This document shows, piece after piece, positions 35,876-49,781 of a stretch of 64,000 nucleotides of DNA. Position 1 is the stretch's first letter; every line of letters starts with the position of its first letter. Under the pieces are notes generated by a model. The model saw only the letters and a program-made list of their open reading frames with translations. It made no database searches and was not told where the DNA came from. Location: NCBI GenBank assembly GCA_949752795.1, contig CATKHW010000280.1, forward strand, positions 434,001 through 498,000. The letters are read 5' to 3'. Made by a program: the position numbers and the translations under genes. The DNA comes from Hyperoodon ampullatus. Taxonomy: Eukaryota; Chordata; Mammalia; Artiodactyla; Ziphiidae.

Positions 35876-37613
35876 TGATGAAACCTGGAATGACCCTATC
35901 TACAATGACAGCTGGATGTGGCATAAGGAGGGACACTTGGGACTGAGACGATTGGTGAGATTGGGTGAGCAAATGCAGAACCTTTAAAGCACAAATGCCT
36001 GGCACCCATTCCATGGGTCCCAACTCTCCAGGTTGAAGGGAATATTACTACAGATATAACATGTACGGGAAACCTAGGAACGGACACACTGTGAATACGA
36101 TAGGTTTCTAAAACTCAACGAATAGTCCCTCTCCTGGTGCTCCGGTTTGACTTTCCATCTGCTTTACTATCAACCTCCCAACTTGGAGAGACAGCCCCTT
36201 TAACCTCCTGGTTCGCACAGGTTGTCTATTTGGCAAAGAATGAAAGGGAAGAGGGAGAACCAATGAGAGAGTAGCTGTTAGGCTTTGGGACGGGCATATA
36301 TCACTGTAATCTCCCAGAAGGAAGAAGAATTAACCAAAGTCTCAGCCACCCACCGGGAATCAGTATAGGTCCTGAACCAAAATTTTGGACTTGCGGTCAG
36401 CTCACCAAAAACGAGTTGAAAAATGGAGCTCAGGGGCACAGCAATTCACAAACTGGCCGAGTAATAAAGGACAACTGTCGTCCAAAAATCTGTTGAGGGA
36501 AGGCAACGAGGCGGACTTGAAAGCGAGGCAGAATAGCAGGAAACAGATTTCAAGAGGTACGTTGGAATCGCCTTTAAAGCACAGGAAGAGGGGCACAACT
36601 TCGACAATGATGCACTTGACCAAAAAGGGCGTATGCGTTTTCTCCTGAATATATTCAGGAGAAAACGCATACGCCCTTTTTGGCCAAGCAAGCAAGCGGG
36701 CAATGCAAATCTGCACTACAAAGAAGTATCACTTCCCACCGGTCAAAAGGGACATCCACAAAATGTGTAAAAACCAGAAAGGCAAGACAGGCCCTGGAGA
36801 ACAGGGAGCCTTTTTATGCTGATGGGCGGGATGTAAATTGCCAACTGCCTCTCTGGAGGAGTGCATTGTGTTCCCTAAAAGAAGTAAACAACAGAGCTAC
36901 AGAGCCAAGGGCACTTCCAGTCTAGGGAATATACCTTGGGAAAACAGAAAATCAATAAGACAGAGCCACCCCAAAATTTAGGGCTGCACTGCTTACAAGG
37001 ACCTCAACTTTGGTACACCACAAATATCCCAGGAAATATAAAATTGGTTCAAAAAATTGTGGTACTTACGTACAATGTAATATCCCTCAGCCATGAAATC
37101 AATGTCATAAGACCAGTAGCAGCAAAATGGGTGGATTCAGGTACGATGATTCTTAGTGAAATAAGTCACACAGAAAAAGAAACTTATCATAGGATATCAC
37201 TTATGAAGATCCTGTAAACATGGCTACACTTGAACTGAGTTAGGAAAGAGAACAGTGTCTCACATTTAGAAAACACTCTTATGCCTGCTTAAGGAGGAAG
37301 GAGAGGTGGGGTGATGCATAAAACCAGAGTTTGATATAAGCACAGGTACCGTTCCAAAAACCAACTATGGAATAGACAAGACCTACACCTTCCTCAGTGA
37401 AAGGGACTCAAAACCCCATATTTCCCGCAGAGGAATATATCTGACTAGTAAGAATCTTAAAACCTATGTATAGATATGTCTCCATAAGGGAAGCAAGGTT
37501 GTGTAGACTGGCATAAACATGGCAGCGAGAATCAGCTCAAACCCACTATAAAAATAAATTTCAAAAACAAAACAAAAAAACTGGGAAATTCTTTACAATT
37601 CCTTGAGGGCCTC
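35876..37613 (+). repeat. Satellite monomer M7 (type B, sister of M9)
   Basis: Type B head. It shares private variants with M9, two monomers away: CCTAGGAACGG (one-unit loss), TCTCCCAGAAGG, CTTGACCAAAAAGG in the palindrome, and GGGAAGCAAGGTTGTGTAG. Palindrome 36615-36688 has one mismatch. ORF2 relic at 36936-37217. Confidence 0.95.
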
Positions 37614-39351
37614 TGATGAAACCTGGAATGACCCTATCTACAATGACAGCTGGATGTGGCATAAGGCTGGACACTTGGGACTGAGAGGATTGGTGAGACT
37701 GTGTGAGCAAATGCAGACCCTTTAAAGCAATAATACATGGCACCCATTCCATGGGTCCCAACTCTCCAGGTTGAAGGGAATATTACTACAGCTATAACAT
37801 GTACGGGAAACCTAGAGACCAGACACACTGTGAATACGAAAGGTTTCTAAAACTCAACGAATAGTCCCTCTCCTGGTGCTCCGGTTTGACTTTCCATCTG
37901 CTTTACTATCAATCTCCCAACTTGGAGAGACAGCCCCATTAACCTCGTGGTTCGCACAGGTTTCCAATTTGGCAGAGGATGAAAGGGAAGAGGGAGAACC
38001 AATGAGAGAGTAGCTGTTAGGCATTTGGACGGGCACATATCACTGTAACTTCCCGGCAGGAAGAAGAATTAACCAAATTCTCAGCCACCCACCGGGAACC
38101 AGTATAGGTCCTTAACCAAAATTTTGGACTTGCGGTCAGCTCACCAAAATGAGTTGAAAAATGGAGCTCAGGGGCACAGCAATTCACAAACTGGCCGAGT
38201 AATAAAGGAAAACTGTCTTCCAAAAATCTGTTGAGGGAAGGCAGCGAGGCAGACTTGAAAGCGAGGCAGAATAGCAGGAAACAGATTTCAAGAGGTACGT
38301 TGGAATCGCCTTTAAAGCACAGGAAGAGGGGCACAACTTCGACAGTGATGCACTTGGCCAAAAAGGGCGTATGCGTTTTCTCCTGAATATATTCAGGAGA
38401 AAACGCATACGCCCTTTTTGGCCAAGCAAGCAAGCGGGCAATGCAAATCTGCACTACAAAGAAGTATCACTTCCCACCGGTCAAAAGGGACATCCACAAA
38501 ATGTGTAAAAACCAGAGAGGCAAGACAGGCCCTCGAGAACAGGGAGCCTTGTTATGCTGATGGGCGGGATGTAAATTGCCAACTGCCTCTCTGGAGGAGT
38601 GCATTGTGTTCCCAAAAACAAGTAAAGAACGGAGCTACAGAGCCAAGGGCACTTCCAGTCTAGGAAATATACCTTGGGAAAAGTGAAAATCAATAAGACA
38701 GAGCCACCCCAACATTTAGGGCTGCACTGCTTACAAGGACCTCAACTTGAATACACCTTAAGTATCCCAGGAAATATAAAAATGGTTCAAAAAATTGTGG
38801 TTCTTACGTACGATGGAATATCCCTTAGCCATGAAATCAATGTCATAAGACCAGTAGCAGCAAAATGGTTGGATTCAGGTACGATGATTCTAAGTGAAAT
38901 AAGTCACACAGAAAAAGAAACTTATCATAAGATATCACTTATGAAGATCCTGTAAACATGGCTACACTTGAACTGAGTTAGGAAAGAGAACAGTGTCTCA
39001 TATTTAGAAAACACTCTTATGCCTGCTTAAGAGGGAAGGAGAGGTGGGGTGATGCATAAAACCAGAGTTTGATATAAGCACAGGTACCGTTCCAAAAACC
39101 AACTATGGAATAGACAAGACCTACACATTCCTCAGTGAAAGGGACTCAAAACACCATATTTCCCACAGAGGAATATATCTGACTAGTAAGAATCTTAAAA
39201 CCTATGTATTGATATGTCTCCGTAAGGGAATCAAGTGTGTCTAGACTGGCATAAACATGGCAGCGAGAATCAGCTCAAACCCACTATAAAAAGGAATTTC
39301 AAAAACAAAACAAAAAAACTGGGAAATTCTTTACAATTCCTTCAGGGTCTC
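37614..39351 (+). repeat. Satellite monomer M8 (type A, perfect palindrome)
   Basis: Head AAGGCTGGACACTTGG and CAATAATACATGG (type A). Palindrome 38353-38426 is perfect. ORF2 relic at 38674-38955. Confidence 0.95.
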
Positions 39352-41089
39352 TGATGAAACCTGGAATGACCCTATCTACAACGACAGTTGGATGTGGCAT
39401 AAGGAGGGACACTTGGGACTGAGACGATTGGTGAGATTGGGTGAGCAAATGCAGACCCTTTAAAGCACAAATGCCTGGCACCCATTCCATGGGTCCCAAC
39501 TCTCCAGGTTGAAGGGAATATTACTACAGATATAACATGTACGGGAAACCTAGGAACGGACACACTGTGAATACGATAGGTTTCTAAAACTCAAAGAATA
39601 GTCCCTCTCCTGGTGCTCTGGTTTGACTTTCCATCTGCTTTACTATCAACGTCCCAACTTGGAGAGACAGCCCCTTTAACCTCCTGGTTCGCACAGGTTG
39701 TCTATTTGGCAGAGAATGAAAGGGAAGAGGGAGAACCAATGAGAGAGTAGCTGTTAGGCATTGGGACGGGCATATATCACTGTAATCTCCCAGAAGGAAG
39801 AAGAATTAACCAAAGTCTCAGCCACCCACCGGGAATCAGTATAGGTCCTGAACCAAAATTTTGGACTTGCGGTCAGCTCACCAAAAACGAGTTGAAAAAT
39901 GGAGCTCAGGGGCACAGCAATTCACAAACTGGCCGAGTAATAAAGGACAACTATCGTCCAAAAATCTGTTGAGGGAAGGCAACGAGGCGGACTTGAAAGT
40001 GAGGCAGAATAGCAGGAAACAGATTTCAAGAGGTACGTTGGAATCGCCTTTAAAGCACAGGAAGAGGGGCACAACTTCGACAATGATGCACTTGACCAAA
40101 AAGGGCGTATGCGTTTTCTCCTGAATATATTCAGGAGAAAACGCATACGCCCTTTTTGGCCAAGCAAGCAAGCGGGCAATGCAAATCTGCACTACAAAGA
40201 AGTATCACTTCCCACCGGTCAAAAGGGACATCCACAAAATGTGTAAAAACCAGAAAGGCAAGACAGGCCCTGGAGAACAGGGAGCCTTGTTATGCTGATG
40301 GGCGGGATGTAAATTGCCAACTGCCTCTCTGGAGGAGTGCATTGTGTTCCCTAAAAGAAGTAAACAACAGAGCTACAGAGCCAAGGGCACTTCCAGTCTA
40401 GGGAATATACCTTGGGAAAACAGAAAATCAATAAGACAGAGCCACCCCAAAATTTAGGGCTGCACTGCTTACAAGGACCTCAACTTTGGTACACCTCAAA
40501 TATCCCAGGAAATATAAAATTGGTTCAAAAAATGGTGGTACTTACGTACGATGGAATATCCCTCAGCCATGAAATCAATGTCATAAGACCAGTAGCAGCA
40601 AAATGGGTGGATTCAGGTACGATGATTCTTACTGAAATAAGTCACACAGAAAAAGAAACTTATCATACGATATCACTTATGAAGATCCTGTAAACATGGC
40701 TACACTTGAACTGAGTTAGGAAAGAGAACAGTGTCTCACATTTAGAAAACACTCTTATGCCTGCTTAAGGAGGAAGGAGAGGTGGGGTGATGCATAAAAC
40801 CAGAGTTTGATATAAGCACAGGTACCGTTCCAAAAACCAACTATGGAATAGACAAGACCTACACCTTCCTCAGTGAAAGTGACTCAAAACCCCATATTTC
40901 CCGCAGAGGAATATATCTGACTAGTAAGAATCTTAAAACCTATGTATAGATATGTCTCCATAAGGGAAGCAAGGTTGTGTAGACTGGCATAAACATGGCA
41001 GCGAGAATCAGCTCAAACCCACTATAAAAATAAATTTCAAAAACAAAACAAAAAAACTGGGAAATTCTTTACAATTCCTTCAGGGTCTC
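39352..41089 (+). repeat. Satellite monomer M9 (type B, sister of M7)
   Basis: Type B head. It carries the M7 private variants 3,476 bp downstream. Palindrome 40091-40164 has the same single mismatch as M7. ORF2 relic at 40412-40693. Confidence 0.95.
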
Positions 41090-42827
41090 TGATGAAACCT
41101 GGAATGACCCTATCTACAATGAGAGCTGGATGTGGAATAAGGCTGGAGAGTTGGGACTGAGAGGATTGGTGAGATTGGGTGAACAAATGCAGACCCTTTA
41201 AAGCAATAATGCATGGCACCCATTCCATGGGTCCCAACTCTCCGGGTTGAAGGGAATATTACTACAGCTATAACATGTACGGGAAACCTGGAGAACAGAC
41301 ACACTGTGAATACGAAAGGTTTCTAAAACTCAACGACTAGTCCCTCTCCTGGTGCTCAAGTTTGACTTTCCACCTGCTTTACTATCAACCTCCCAACATG
41401 GAGAGACAGCACCTTTAACCTCCTGATACGCACAGCTTGCCAATTTGGCAGAGGATGAAAGGGAAGAGGGAGAACCAATGAGAGAGTAGCTGTTAGGCAT
41501 TTGGACGGGCACATATCACTGTAATTTCCCGGCAGGAAGAAGAATTAACCAAAGTCTCAGCCCCCCACCCGGAACCAGCATAGGTCCTGAACCAAAATTT
41601 TGGACTTGCGGTCAGCTCACCAAAAACGAGTTGAAAAATGGAGCTCAGGGGCACAGCAATTCACAAACTGGCCGAGTAATAAAGGACAACTATCGTCCAA
41701 AAATCTGTTGAGGGAAGGCAACGAGGCGGACTTGAAAGCGAGGCAGAATAGCAGGAAACAGATTTCAAGAGGTACTTTGGAATCGCCTTTAAAGCACAGG
41801 AAGAGGGGCACAACTTCGACAATGATGCACTTGCCCAAAAAGGGTGTATGCGTTTTCTCCTGAATATATTCAGGAGAAAACGCATACGCCCTTTTTGGCC
41901 AAGCAAGCAACTGGGCAATGCAAATCTGCACTACAAAGAAGTATCACTTCCCAACGGTCAAAAGGGACATCCACAAAATGTGTAAAATCCAGAAAGGCAA
42001 GACAGGCCCTGGAGAACAGGGAGCCTTGTTATGCTGATAGGCGGGATGTAAATTGCCAACTGCCTCTCTGGAGGAGTACATTGTGTTCCCTAAAAGAAGT
42101 AAAGAACAGAGCTACAGAGCCAAGGGCACCTCCATTCTAGGGAATATACCTTGGGAAAACTGAAAATCAATAAGACAGAGCCACCCCGAAATTTAGGGCT
42201 GCACTGCTTACAAGGACCTCAACTTGGGTACACCTTAAATGTCCCAGGAAATATAAAAATGGTTCAAAAAATTGTGGTACTTACGTACGATGGAATACCC
42301 CTCAGCCATGAAATCAATGTCATAAGACCAGCAGCAGCAAAATGGGTGGATTCAGGTACAATGATTCTAAGTGTAATAAGTCACAGAGAAAAAGAAACTT
42401 ATCATAAGATATCACTTATGAAGATCGTGTAACATGGCTACACTTGACCTGAGTTAGGAAAGAGAACAGTGTCTCACATTTAGAAAACACTCTTATGCCT
42501 GCTTAAGGGGGAAGGAGAGGTGGGGTGATGCATAAAACCAGAGTTTGATATAAGCACAGGTACCGTTCCAATAACCAACTATGGAATAGACAAGACCTAC
42601 ACCTTCCTCAGTGAAAGGGACTCAAAACACCATATTTCGCGCAGAGGAATATATCTGACTAGTAAGAATCTTAAAACCTATGTATTGATATGTCTCCGTA
42701 AGGGAATCAAGTGTGTCTAGACTGGCATAAACATGGCAGCGAGAATCAGCTCAAACCCACTACAAAAAGGAATTTCAAAAACAAAACATAAAAACTGGGA
42801 AATTCTTTACAATTCCTTCAGGGTCTC
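41090..42827 (+). repeat. Satellite monomer M10 (type A)
   Basis: Type A head with GGAGAGTTGG. Palindrome 41830-41903 has two mismatched pairs. ORF2 relic at 42151-42432. Confidence 0.95.
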
Positions 42828-44566
42828 TGATGAAACCTGGAATGACCCTATCTACAACGACAGCTGGATGTGGCATAAGGAGGGACAATTGGGACTGAGA
42901 CGATTGGTGAGATTGGGTGAGCAAATGCAGACCCTTTAAAGCACAAATGCCTGGCACCCATTCCATGGGTCCCAGCTCTCCAGGTTGAAGGGAATATTAC
43001 TACAGCTATAACATGTACGGGAAACCAAGAGAACGGACACACTGTGAATACAAAAGGTTTCTAAAACTCAACGAATAATCCCTCTCCTGGTGCTCCAGTT
43101 TGACTTTCCATCTGCTTTACTATCAACCTCCCAAATTGGAGAGACAGCCCCTTTGACCTCCTGGTTCGCACAGGTTGCCAATTTGGCAGAGGATGAAAGG
43201 GAAGAGGGAGAACCAATGAGAGAGTAGTTGTTAGGCATTTGGACGGGCACATATCACTGTATTTTCCCGGCAGGAAGAAGAATTAACCAAAGTCTCAGCC
43301 CCCCACTGGGAACCAGCATAGGTCTTGAACCAAAATTTTGGACTTGCGGTCAGCTCACCCATAACGAGTTGAAAAATGGAGCTCAGGGGCACAGCAATTC
43401 ACAAACTGGCCGAGTAATAAAGGACAACTATCGTCCAAAAATCTGTTGAGGGAAGGCAACGAGGAGGACTTGAAAGCGAGGCAGAATAGCAGGAAACAGA
43501 TTTCAAGAGGTACGTTGGAATCGCCTTTAAGGCACAGGAAGAGGGGCACAACTTCGACAATGATGCACTTGGCCAAAAAGGGCGTATGCGTTTTCTCCTG
43601 AATATATTCAGGAGAAAACGCATAAGCATTTTTTGGCCAAGCAAGCAAGCGGGAAATGCAAATCTGCACTACATAGAAGTATCACTTCCCACCGGTCAAA
43701 AGGGACATCCACAAAATGTGTAAAAACCAGAAAGGCAAGACAGGCCCTGGAGAACAGGGAGCCTTGTTATGCTGAAGGGCGGGATGTAAATTGCCAACTG
43801 CCTCTCTGGAGGAGTGCATTGTGTTCCCTAAAACAAGTAAACAACAGAGCTACAGAGCCAAGGGCACTTCCAGTCTAGGGAATATACCTTGGGAAAACTG
43901 AAAATCAATAAGACAGAGCCACCCCAAAATTTAGGGCTGCACTGCTTACAAGGACCTCAACTTGGGTACACCTTAAATATCCCAGGAAATATAAAAATGG
44001 TTCAAAAAATTGTGGTACCTACGTACGATGGAATATCCCTCAGCCATGAAATCAATGTCATAAGACCAGTAGCAGCAAAATGGGTGGATTCAGGTACGAT
44101 GATTCTAAGTGAAATAAGTCACAGAGAAAAAGAAACTTATCATAAGATATCACTTATGAACATCCTCTAAACATGGCTACACTTGAACTGAGTTAGGAAA
44201 GAGAACAGTGTCTCACATTTAGAAAACACTCTTATGCCTGCTTAAGGGGGAAGGAGAGGTGGGGTGATGCATAAAACCAGAGTTTGATATAAGCACAGGT
44301 ACCGTTCCAAAAACCAACTATGGAATAGACAAGACCTACACCTTCCTCAGTGAAAGGGACTCAAAACACAATATTTCCGGCAGAGGAATGTATCTGACTA
44401 GTAAGAATCTTAAAACCTATGTATTGATATGTCTCCGTAAGGGAATCAAGTGTGTCTAGACTGGCATAAACATGGCATCGAGAATCAGCTCAAACCCACT
44501 ATAAAAAGGAATTTCAAAAACAAAACAAAAAAACTGGGAAATCTTTTACAATTCCTTCAGGGTCTC
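42828..44566 (+). repeat. Satellite monomer M11 (type B)
   Basis: Type B head. Palindrome 43568-43641 has three mismatches, all in the right arm. It shares GAACATCCTCTAAACATGG with M13. ORF2 relic at 43889-44170. Confidence 0.95.
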
Positions 44567-46302
44567 TGATGAAACCTGGAATGACCCTATCTACAATGAC
44601 AGCTGGATGTGGCATAAGGCTGGACACTTGGGACTGAGAGGATTGGTGAGATTGGGTGAGCAAATGCAGACCCTTTAAAGCAATAATGCATGGCACCCAT
44701 TCAATGGGTCCCAACTCTCCAGGTTGAAGGGAATATTACTACAGTTATAACATGTACGGGAAACCTAGAGAACGGACACACTGTGAATACGAAAGGTTTC
44801 TAAGACTCAACGAATAGTCGCTCTCCTGGTGCTCCGGTTTGACTTTCCATCTGCTTTACTATCAATCTCCCAACTTGGAGAGACAGCCCCTTTAACCTCC
44901 TGGTTCGCACAGGTTGCCAATTTGGCAGAGAATGAAAGGGAAGAGGGAGAACCAATGAGAGAGTAGCTGTTAGGCATTTGGACGGGCACATATCACTGTA
45001 ATTTCCCGGCAGGAAGAAGAATTAACCAAAGTCTCAGCCACCCACCGGGAACCAGTATAGGTCCTGAACCAAAATTTTGGACTTGCGGTCAGCTCACCAA
45101 AAACGAGTTGAAAAATGGAGCTCAGGGGCACAGCAATTCACAAACTGGCCAAGTTATAAAGGACAACTATCGTCCAAAAATCTGTTGAGGAAAGGCAACG
45201 AGGAGCACTTGAAAGCGAGGCAGAATAGCAGGAAACAGATTTCAAGAGGTACGTTGGAATCGCCTTTAAAGCACAGGAAGAGGGGCACAACTTCGACAGT
45301 GATGCACTTGGCCAAAAAGGGCGTATGCGTTTTCTCCTGAATATATTCAGGAGAAAACGCATACGCCCTTTTTGGCCAAGCAAGCAAGCGGGCAATGCAA
45401 ATCTGCACTACAAAGAAGTATTAATTCCAACCGGTCAAAAGGGACATCCACAAAATGTGTAAAAACCAGAAAGGCAAGACAGGCCCTGGAGAACAGGGAG
45501 CCTTGTTATGCTGATGGGCGGGATGTAAATTGCCAACTGCCTCTCTGGAGGAGTGCATTGTGTTCCCTAAAACAAGTAAAGAACAGAGCTACAGAGCCAA
45601 GGGCACTTCCAGTCTAGGGAATATACCTTGGGAAAACTGAAAATCAATAAGACAGAGTCACCCCAAAATTTAGGGCTGCACTGCTTACAAGGACCTCAAC
45701 TTGGATACACCTTAAGTATCCCAGGAAATATAAAAATGGTTCAAAAAATTGTGGTTCTTACGTACGATGGAATATCCCTTAGCCATGAAATCAATGTCAT
45801 AAGACCAGTAGCAGCAAAATGGGTGGATTCAGGTACGATGATTCTAAGTGAAATAAGTCACACAGAAAAAGAAACTTATCATAAGATATCACTTATGAAG
45901 ATCCTGTAAACATGGCTACACTTGAACTGAGTTAGGAAAGAGAACAGTGTCTCATATTGAGAAAACACTCTTATGCCTGCTTAAGGGGGAAGGAGAAGTG
46001 GGATGATGCATAAAACCAGAGTTTGATATAAGCACAGGTACCGTTCCAAGAACCAACTATGGAATAGAAAAGACCTACACCTTCCTCAGTGATAGGGTCT
46101 CAAAACCCCATATTTCCCGCAGAGGAATATATCTGACTAGTAAGCATCTTAAAACCTATGTATTGATATGTCTCCGTAAGCTAATCAAGTGTGTCTAGAC
46201 TGGCATATACATGGCAGCGATAATCAGCTCAAACCCACTATAAAAAGAATTTCAAAAACAAAGCAAAAACTGGGAAATTCTTTACAATTTCTTCTGGGTC
46301 CC
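44567..46302 (+). repeat. Satellite monomer M12 (type A, perfect palindrome)
   Basis: Type A head. Palindrome 45307-45380 is perfect. It shares CATATACATGGCAGCGATAA near 46204 with M13. ORF2 relic at 45628-45909. Confidence 0.95.
45628..45909 (+). pseudogene. L1 ORF2 C-terminal relic frame (representative of one per monomer)
   Basis: The last 93 codons of each interior monomer's L1 half read in the native L1 ORF2 frame. The end, TMILSEISHTEKETYHKISL, corresponds to the familiar ILSEVSQTEKDKYHMISL-type C-terminus of mammalian L1 ORF2. The preceding YDGISLSHEINVI corresponds to the MEYYSAIKRNEI region. Sixteen of the 18 copies from M5 to M22 keep the full frame; M19 and M20 have early stops. 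Upstream the frame is broken, and no reverse transcriptase is present. Retention across copies is explained by homogenisation rather than by protein function, so I treat it as a relic. Confidence 0.75.
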
Positions 46303-48041
46303 TGATGAAACCTGGAATGACCCTATCTACAACGACAGCTGGATGTGGCATAAGGAGGGACACTTGGGACTGAGAGGATTGGTGAGATTGGGTGAGCAAA
46401 TGCAGACCCTTTAAATCACAAATGCCTGGCACCCATTCCATGGGTCCCAACTCTCCAGGTTGAAGGGAATATTACTACAGCTATAACATGTACGGGAAAC
46501 CTAGAGAACGGACACACTGTGAATATGAAAGGTTTCTAAAACTCAACGAATAGTCCCTCTCCTGGTGCTCCGGTTTGACTTTTCATCTGCTTTACTATCA
46601 ACCTCCCAAATTGGAGAGACAGCCCCTTTAACCTCCTGGTTCACACAGGTTGCCAAATTGGCAGAGGATGAAAGGGAAGAGGGAGAACCAATGAGAGAGT
46701 AGCTGTTAGGCATTTGAACGGGCACATATCACTGTAATTTCCCGGCAGGAAGATGAATTAACCAAAGTCTCAGCCACCCACCGGGAACTAGTATATTTCC
46801 TGAACCAAAATTTTGGACTTGCGGTCAGCTCACCACAAACGAGTTGAAAAATGGAGCTCAGGGGCACAGCAATTCACAAACTGGCCGAGTAATAAAGGAC
46901 AACTATCGTCCAAAAATCTGTTGAGGAAAGGCAGCGAGGCGGACTTGAAAGCGAGGCAGAATAGTAGGAAACGGATTTCAAGAGGTACGTTGGAATCGCC
47001 TTTAAAGCACAGGAAGAGGGGCACAACTTCGACAGTGATGCACTTGGCCAAAAAGGGCGTATGCGTTTTCTCCTGAATATATTCAGGAGAAAACGCATAC
47101 GCCCTTTTTGGCCAAGCAAGCAAGCGGGCAATGCAAATCTGCACTACAAAGATGTATCACTTCCCACCGGTCCAAAGGGACATCCACAAAATGTGTAAAA
47201 ACCAGAAAGGCAAGACAGGCCCTGTAGAACAGGGAGCCTTGTTATGCCGATGGGCGGGATGTAATTTGCCAACTGCCTCTCTGAAGGAGTACATTGTGTT
47301 CCCTAAAACAAGTAAAGAACAGAGCTACAGAGCCAAGGGCACTTCCAGTCTAGGGAATATACCTTGGGAAAACTGAAAATCAATAAGACAGAGCCACCCC
47401 AAAATTTAGGGCTGCACTGCTTACAAGGACCTCAACTTGGATACACCTTAAGTATCCCAGGAAATATAAAAATGGTTCAAAAAATTGTGGTACTTACGTA
47501 CGATGGAATATCCCTCAGCCATGAAATCAATGTCATAAGACCAGTAGCAGCAAAATGGGTGGATTCAGGTACGATGATTCTAAGTGAAATAAGTCACAGA
47601 GAAAAAGAAACTTATCATAAGATATCACTTATGAACATCCTCTAAACATGGCTACACTTGAACTGAGTTAGGAAAGAGAACAGTGTCTCACATTTAGAAA
47701 ACACTCTTATGCCTGCTTAAGGGGAAAGGAGAGGTGGGGTGATGCATAAAACCAGAGTTTGATATAAGCACAGGTACCGTTCCAAAAACCAACTATGGAA
47801 TAGACAAGACCTACACCTTCCTCAGTGAAAGGGACTCAAAACACCATATTTCCCCCAGAGGAATATATCTGACTAGTAAGAATCTTAAAACCTATGTATT
47901 GATATGTCTCCGTAAGGGAATTAAGTGTGTCTAGACTGGCATATACATGGCAGCGATAATCAGCTCAAACCCACTATAAAAAGGAATTTCAAAAACAAAG
48001 CAAAAAAACTGGGAAATTCTTTACAATTTCTTCCGGGTCCC
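46303..48041 (+). repeat. Satellite monomer M13 (type B', perfect palindrome)
   Basis: Type B head with the AAATCACAAATG sub-variant (B'). Palindrome 47043-47116 is perfect. It shares a private variant with M11 at the end of the ORF2 relic (47364-47645). Confidence 0.95.
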
Positions 48042-49781
48042 TGATGAAACCTGGAATGACCCTATCTACAACGACACCTGGATGTGGCATAAGGAGGGAC
48101 ACTTGGGACTGAGAGGATTGGTGACATTGGGTGAGCAAATGCAGACCCTTTAAATCACAAACGCCTGGCACCCATTCCAAGGGCCCCAACTCTCCAGGTT
48201 GAAGGGAATATTACTACAGCTATAACATGTACGGGAATCCTAGAGAACGAACACACTCTGAATACGAAAAGTTTCTAAAACTCAACGAATAGTCCCTGTC
48301 CTGGTGCTCCGGTTTGATTTTTCATCTGCTTTACTATCAACCTCCCAAATTGGAGAGACAGCCCCTTTAACCTCCTGGTTCACACAGGTTGCCAAATTGG
48401 CAGAGGATGAAAGGGAAGAGGGAGAACCAATTAGAGAGTAGCTGTTAGGCATTTGGACGGGCACATATCACTGTAATTTCCCGGCAGGAAGAAGAATTAA
48501 CCAAAGTCTCAGCCACCCACCAGGAACTAGTATATGTCCTGAACCAAAATTTTGGACTTGCGGTCAGCTCACCAAAAACGAGTTGAAAAATGGAGCTCAG
48601 GGGCACAGCAATTCACAAACTGGCCGAGTAATAAAGGACAACTATCTTCCAAAAATCTGTTGATGAAAGGCAACGAGGCGGACTTTAAAGCGAGGCAGAA
48701 TAGCAGGAAACAGATTTAAAGAGGTACGTTGGAATCGCCTTTAAAGCACAGGAAGAGGGGCATAACTTCGACAGTGATGAACTTGGCCAAAAAGGGCGTA
48801 TGCATTTTCTCCTGAATATATTCAGGAGAAAACGCATACGCCCTTTTTGGCCAAGCAAGCAAGCGGGCAATGCAAATCTGCACTACAAAGAAGTATCACT
48901 TCCGACCGGTCAAAAGGGACATCCACAAAATGTGTAAAAACCAGAAAGGCAAGACAGGCCCTGGAGAACAGGGAGCCTTGTTATGCCGATGGGCGGGATG
49001 TAAATTGCCAACTGCCTCTCTGGAGGAGTGCATTGTGTTCCCTAAAACAAGTAAACAACAGAGCTACAGAGCCAAGGGCACTTCCAGTCTAGGGAATATA
49101 CCTTGGGAAAACTGAAAATCAATAAGACAGAGCCACCCCAATATTTAGGGCTGCACTGCTTACAAGGACCTCAACTTGGATACACCTTAAGTATCCCAGG
49201 AAATATAAAAATGGTTCAAAAAATTGTGGTACTTACGTACGATGCAATATCCCTCAGCCATGAAATCAATGTCATAACACCAGTAGCAGCAAAATGGGTG
49301 GATTCAGGTACGATGATTGTAAGTGAAATAAGTCACACAGAAAAAGAAACTTATCATAAGATATCACTTATGAAGATCCTATAAATATGGCTACACTTGA
49401 ACTGAGTTAGGAAAGAGAACAGTGTCTCATATTTAGAAAACACTCTTATGCCTGCTTAAGGGGGAAGGAGAGGTGGGGTGATGCATAAAACCAGAGTTTG
49501 ATATAAGCACAGGTACCGTTCCAAAAACCAACTATGGAATAGACAAGACCTACACCTTCCTCAGTGAAAGGGACTCAAAACACCATATTTCCCCCAGAGG
49601 AATATATCTGACTAGTAAGCATCTTAAAACCTATGTATTGATATGTCTCCGTAAGGGAATCAAGTGTGTCTAGACTGGCATAAACATGACAGTGGGAATC
49701 AGCTCAAGCACACTATAAAAAGGAATTTCAAAAACAAAACAAAAAAAACTGTGAAATTCTTTACAATTCCTTCAGGGTCTC
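48042..49781 (+). repeat. Satellite monomer M14 (type B')
   Basis: B' head. Palindrome 48782-48855 has one mismatch (left-arm TGCATTTT). ORF2 relic at 49103-49384. Confidence 0.95.
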
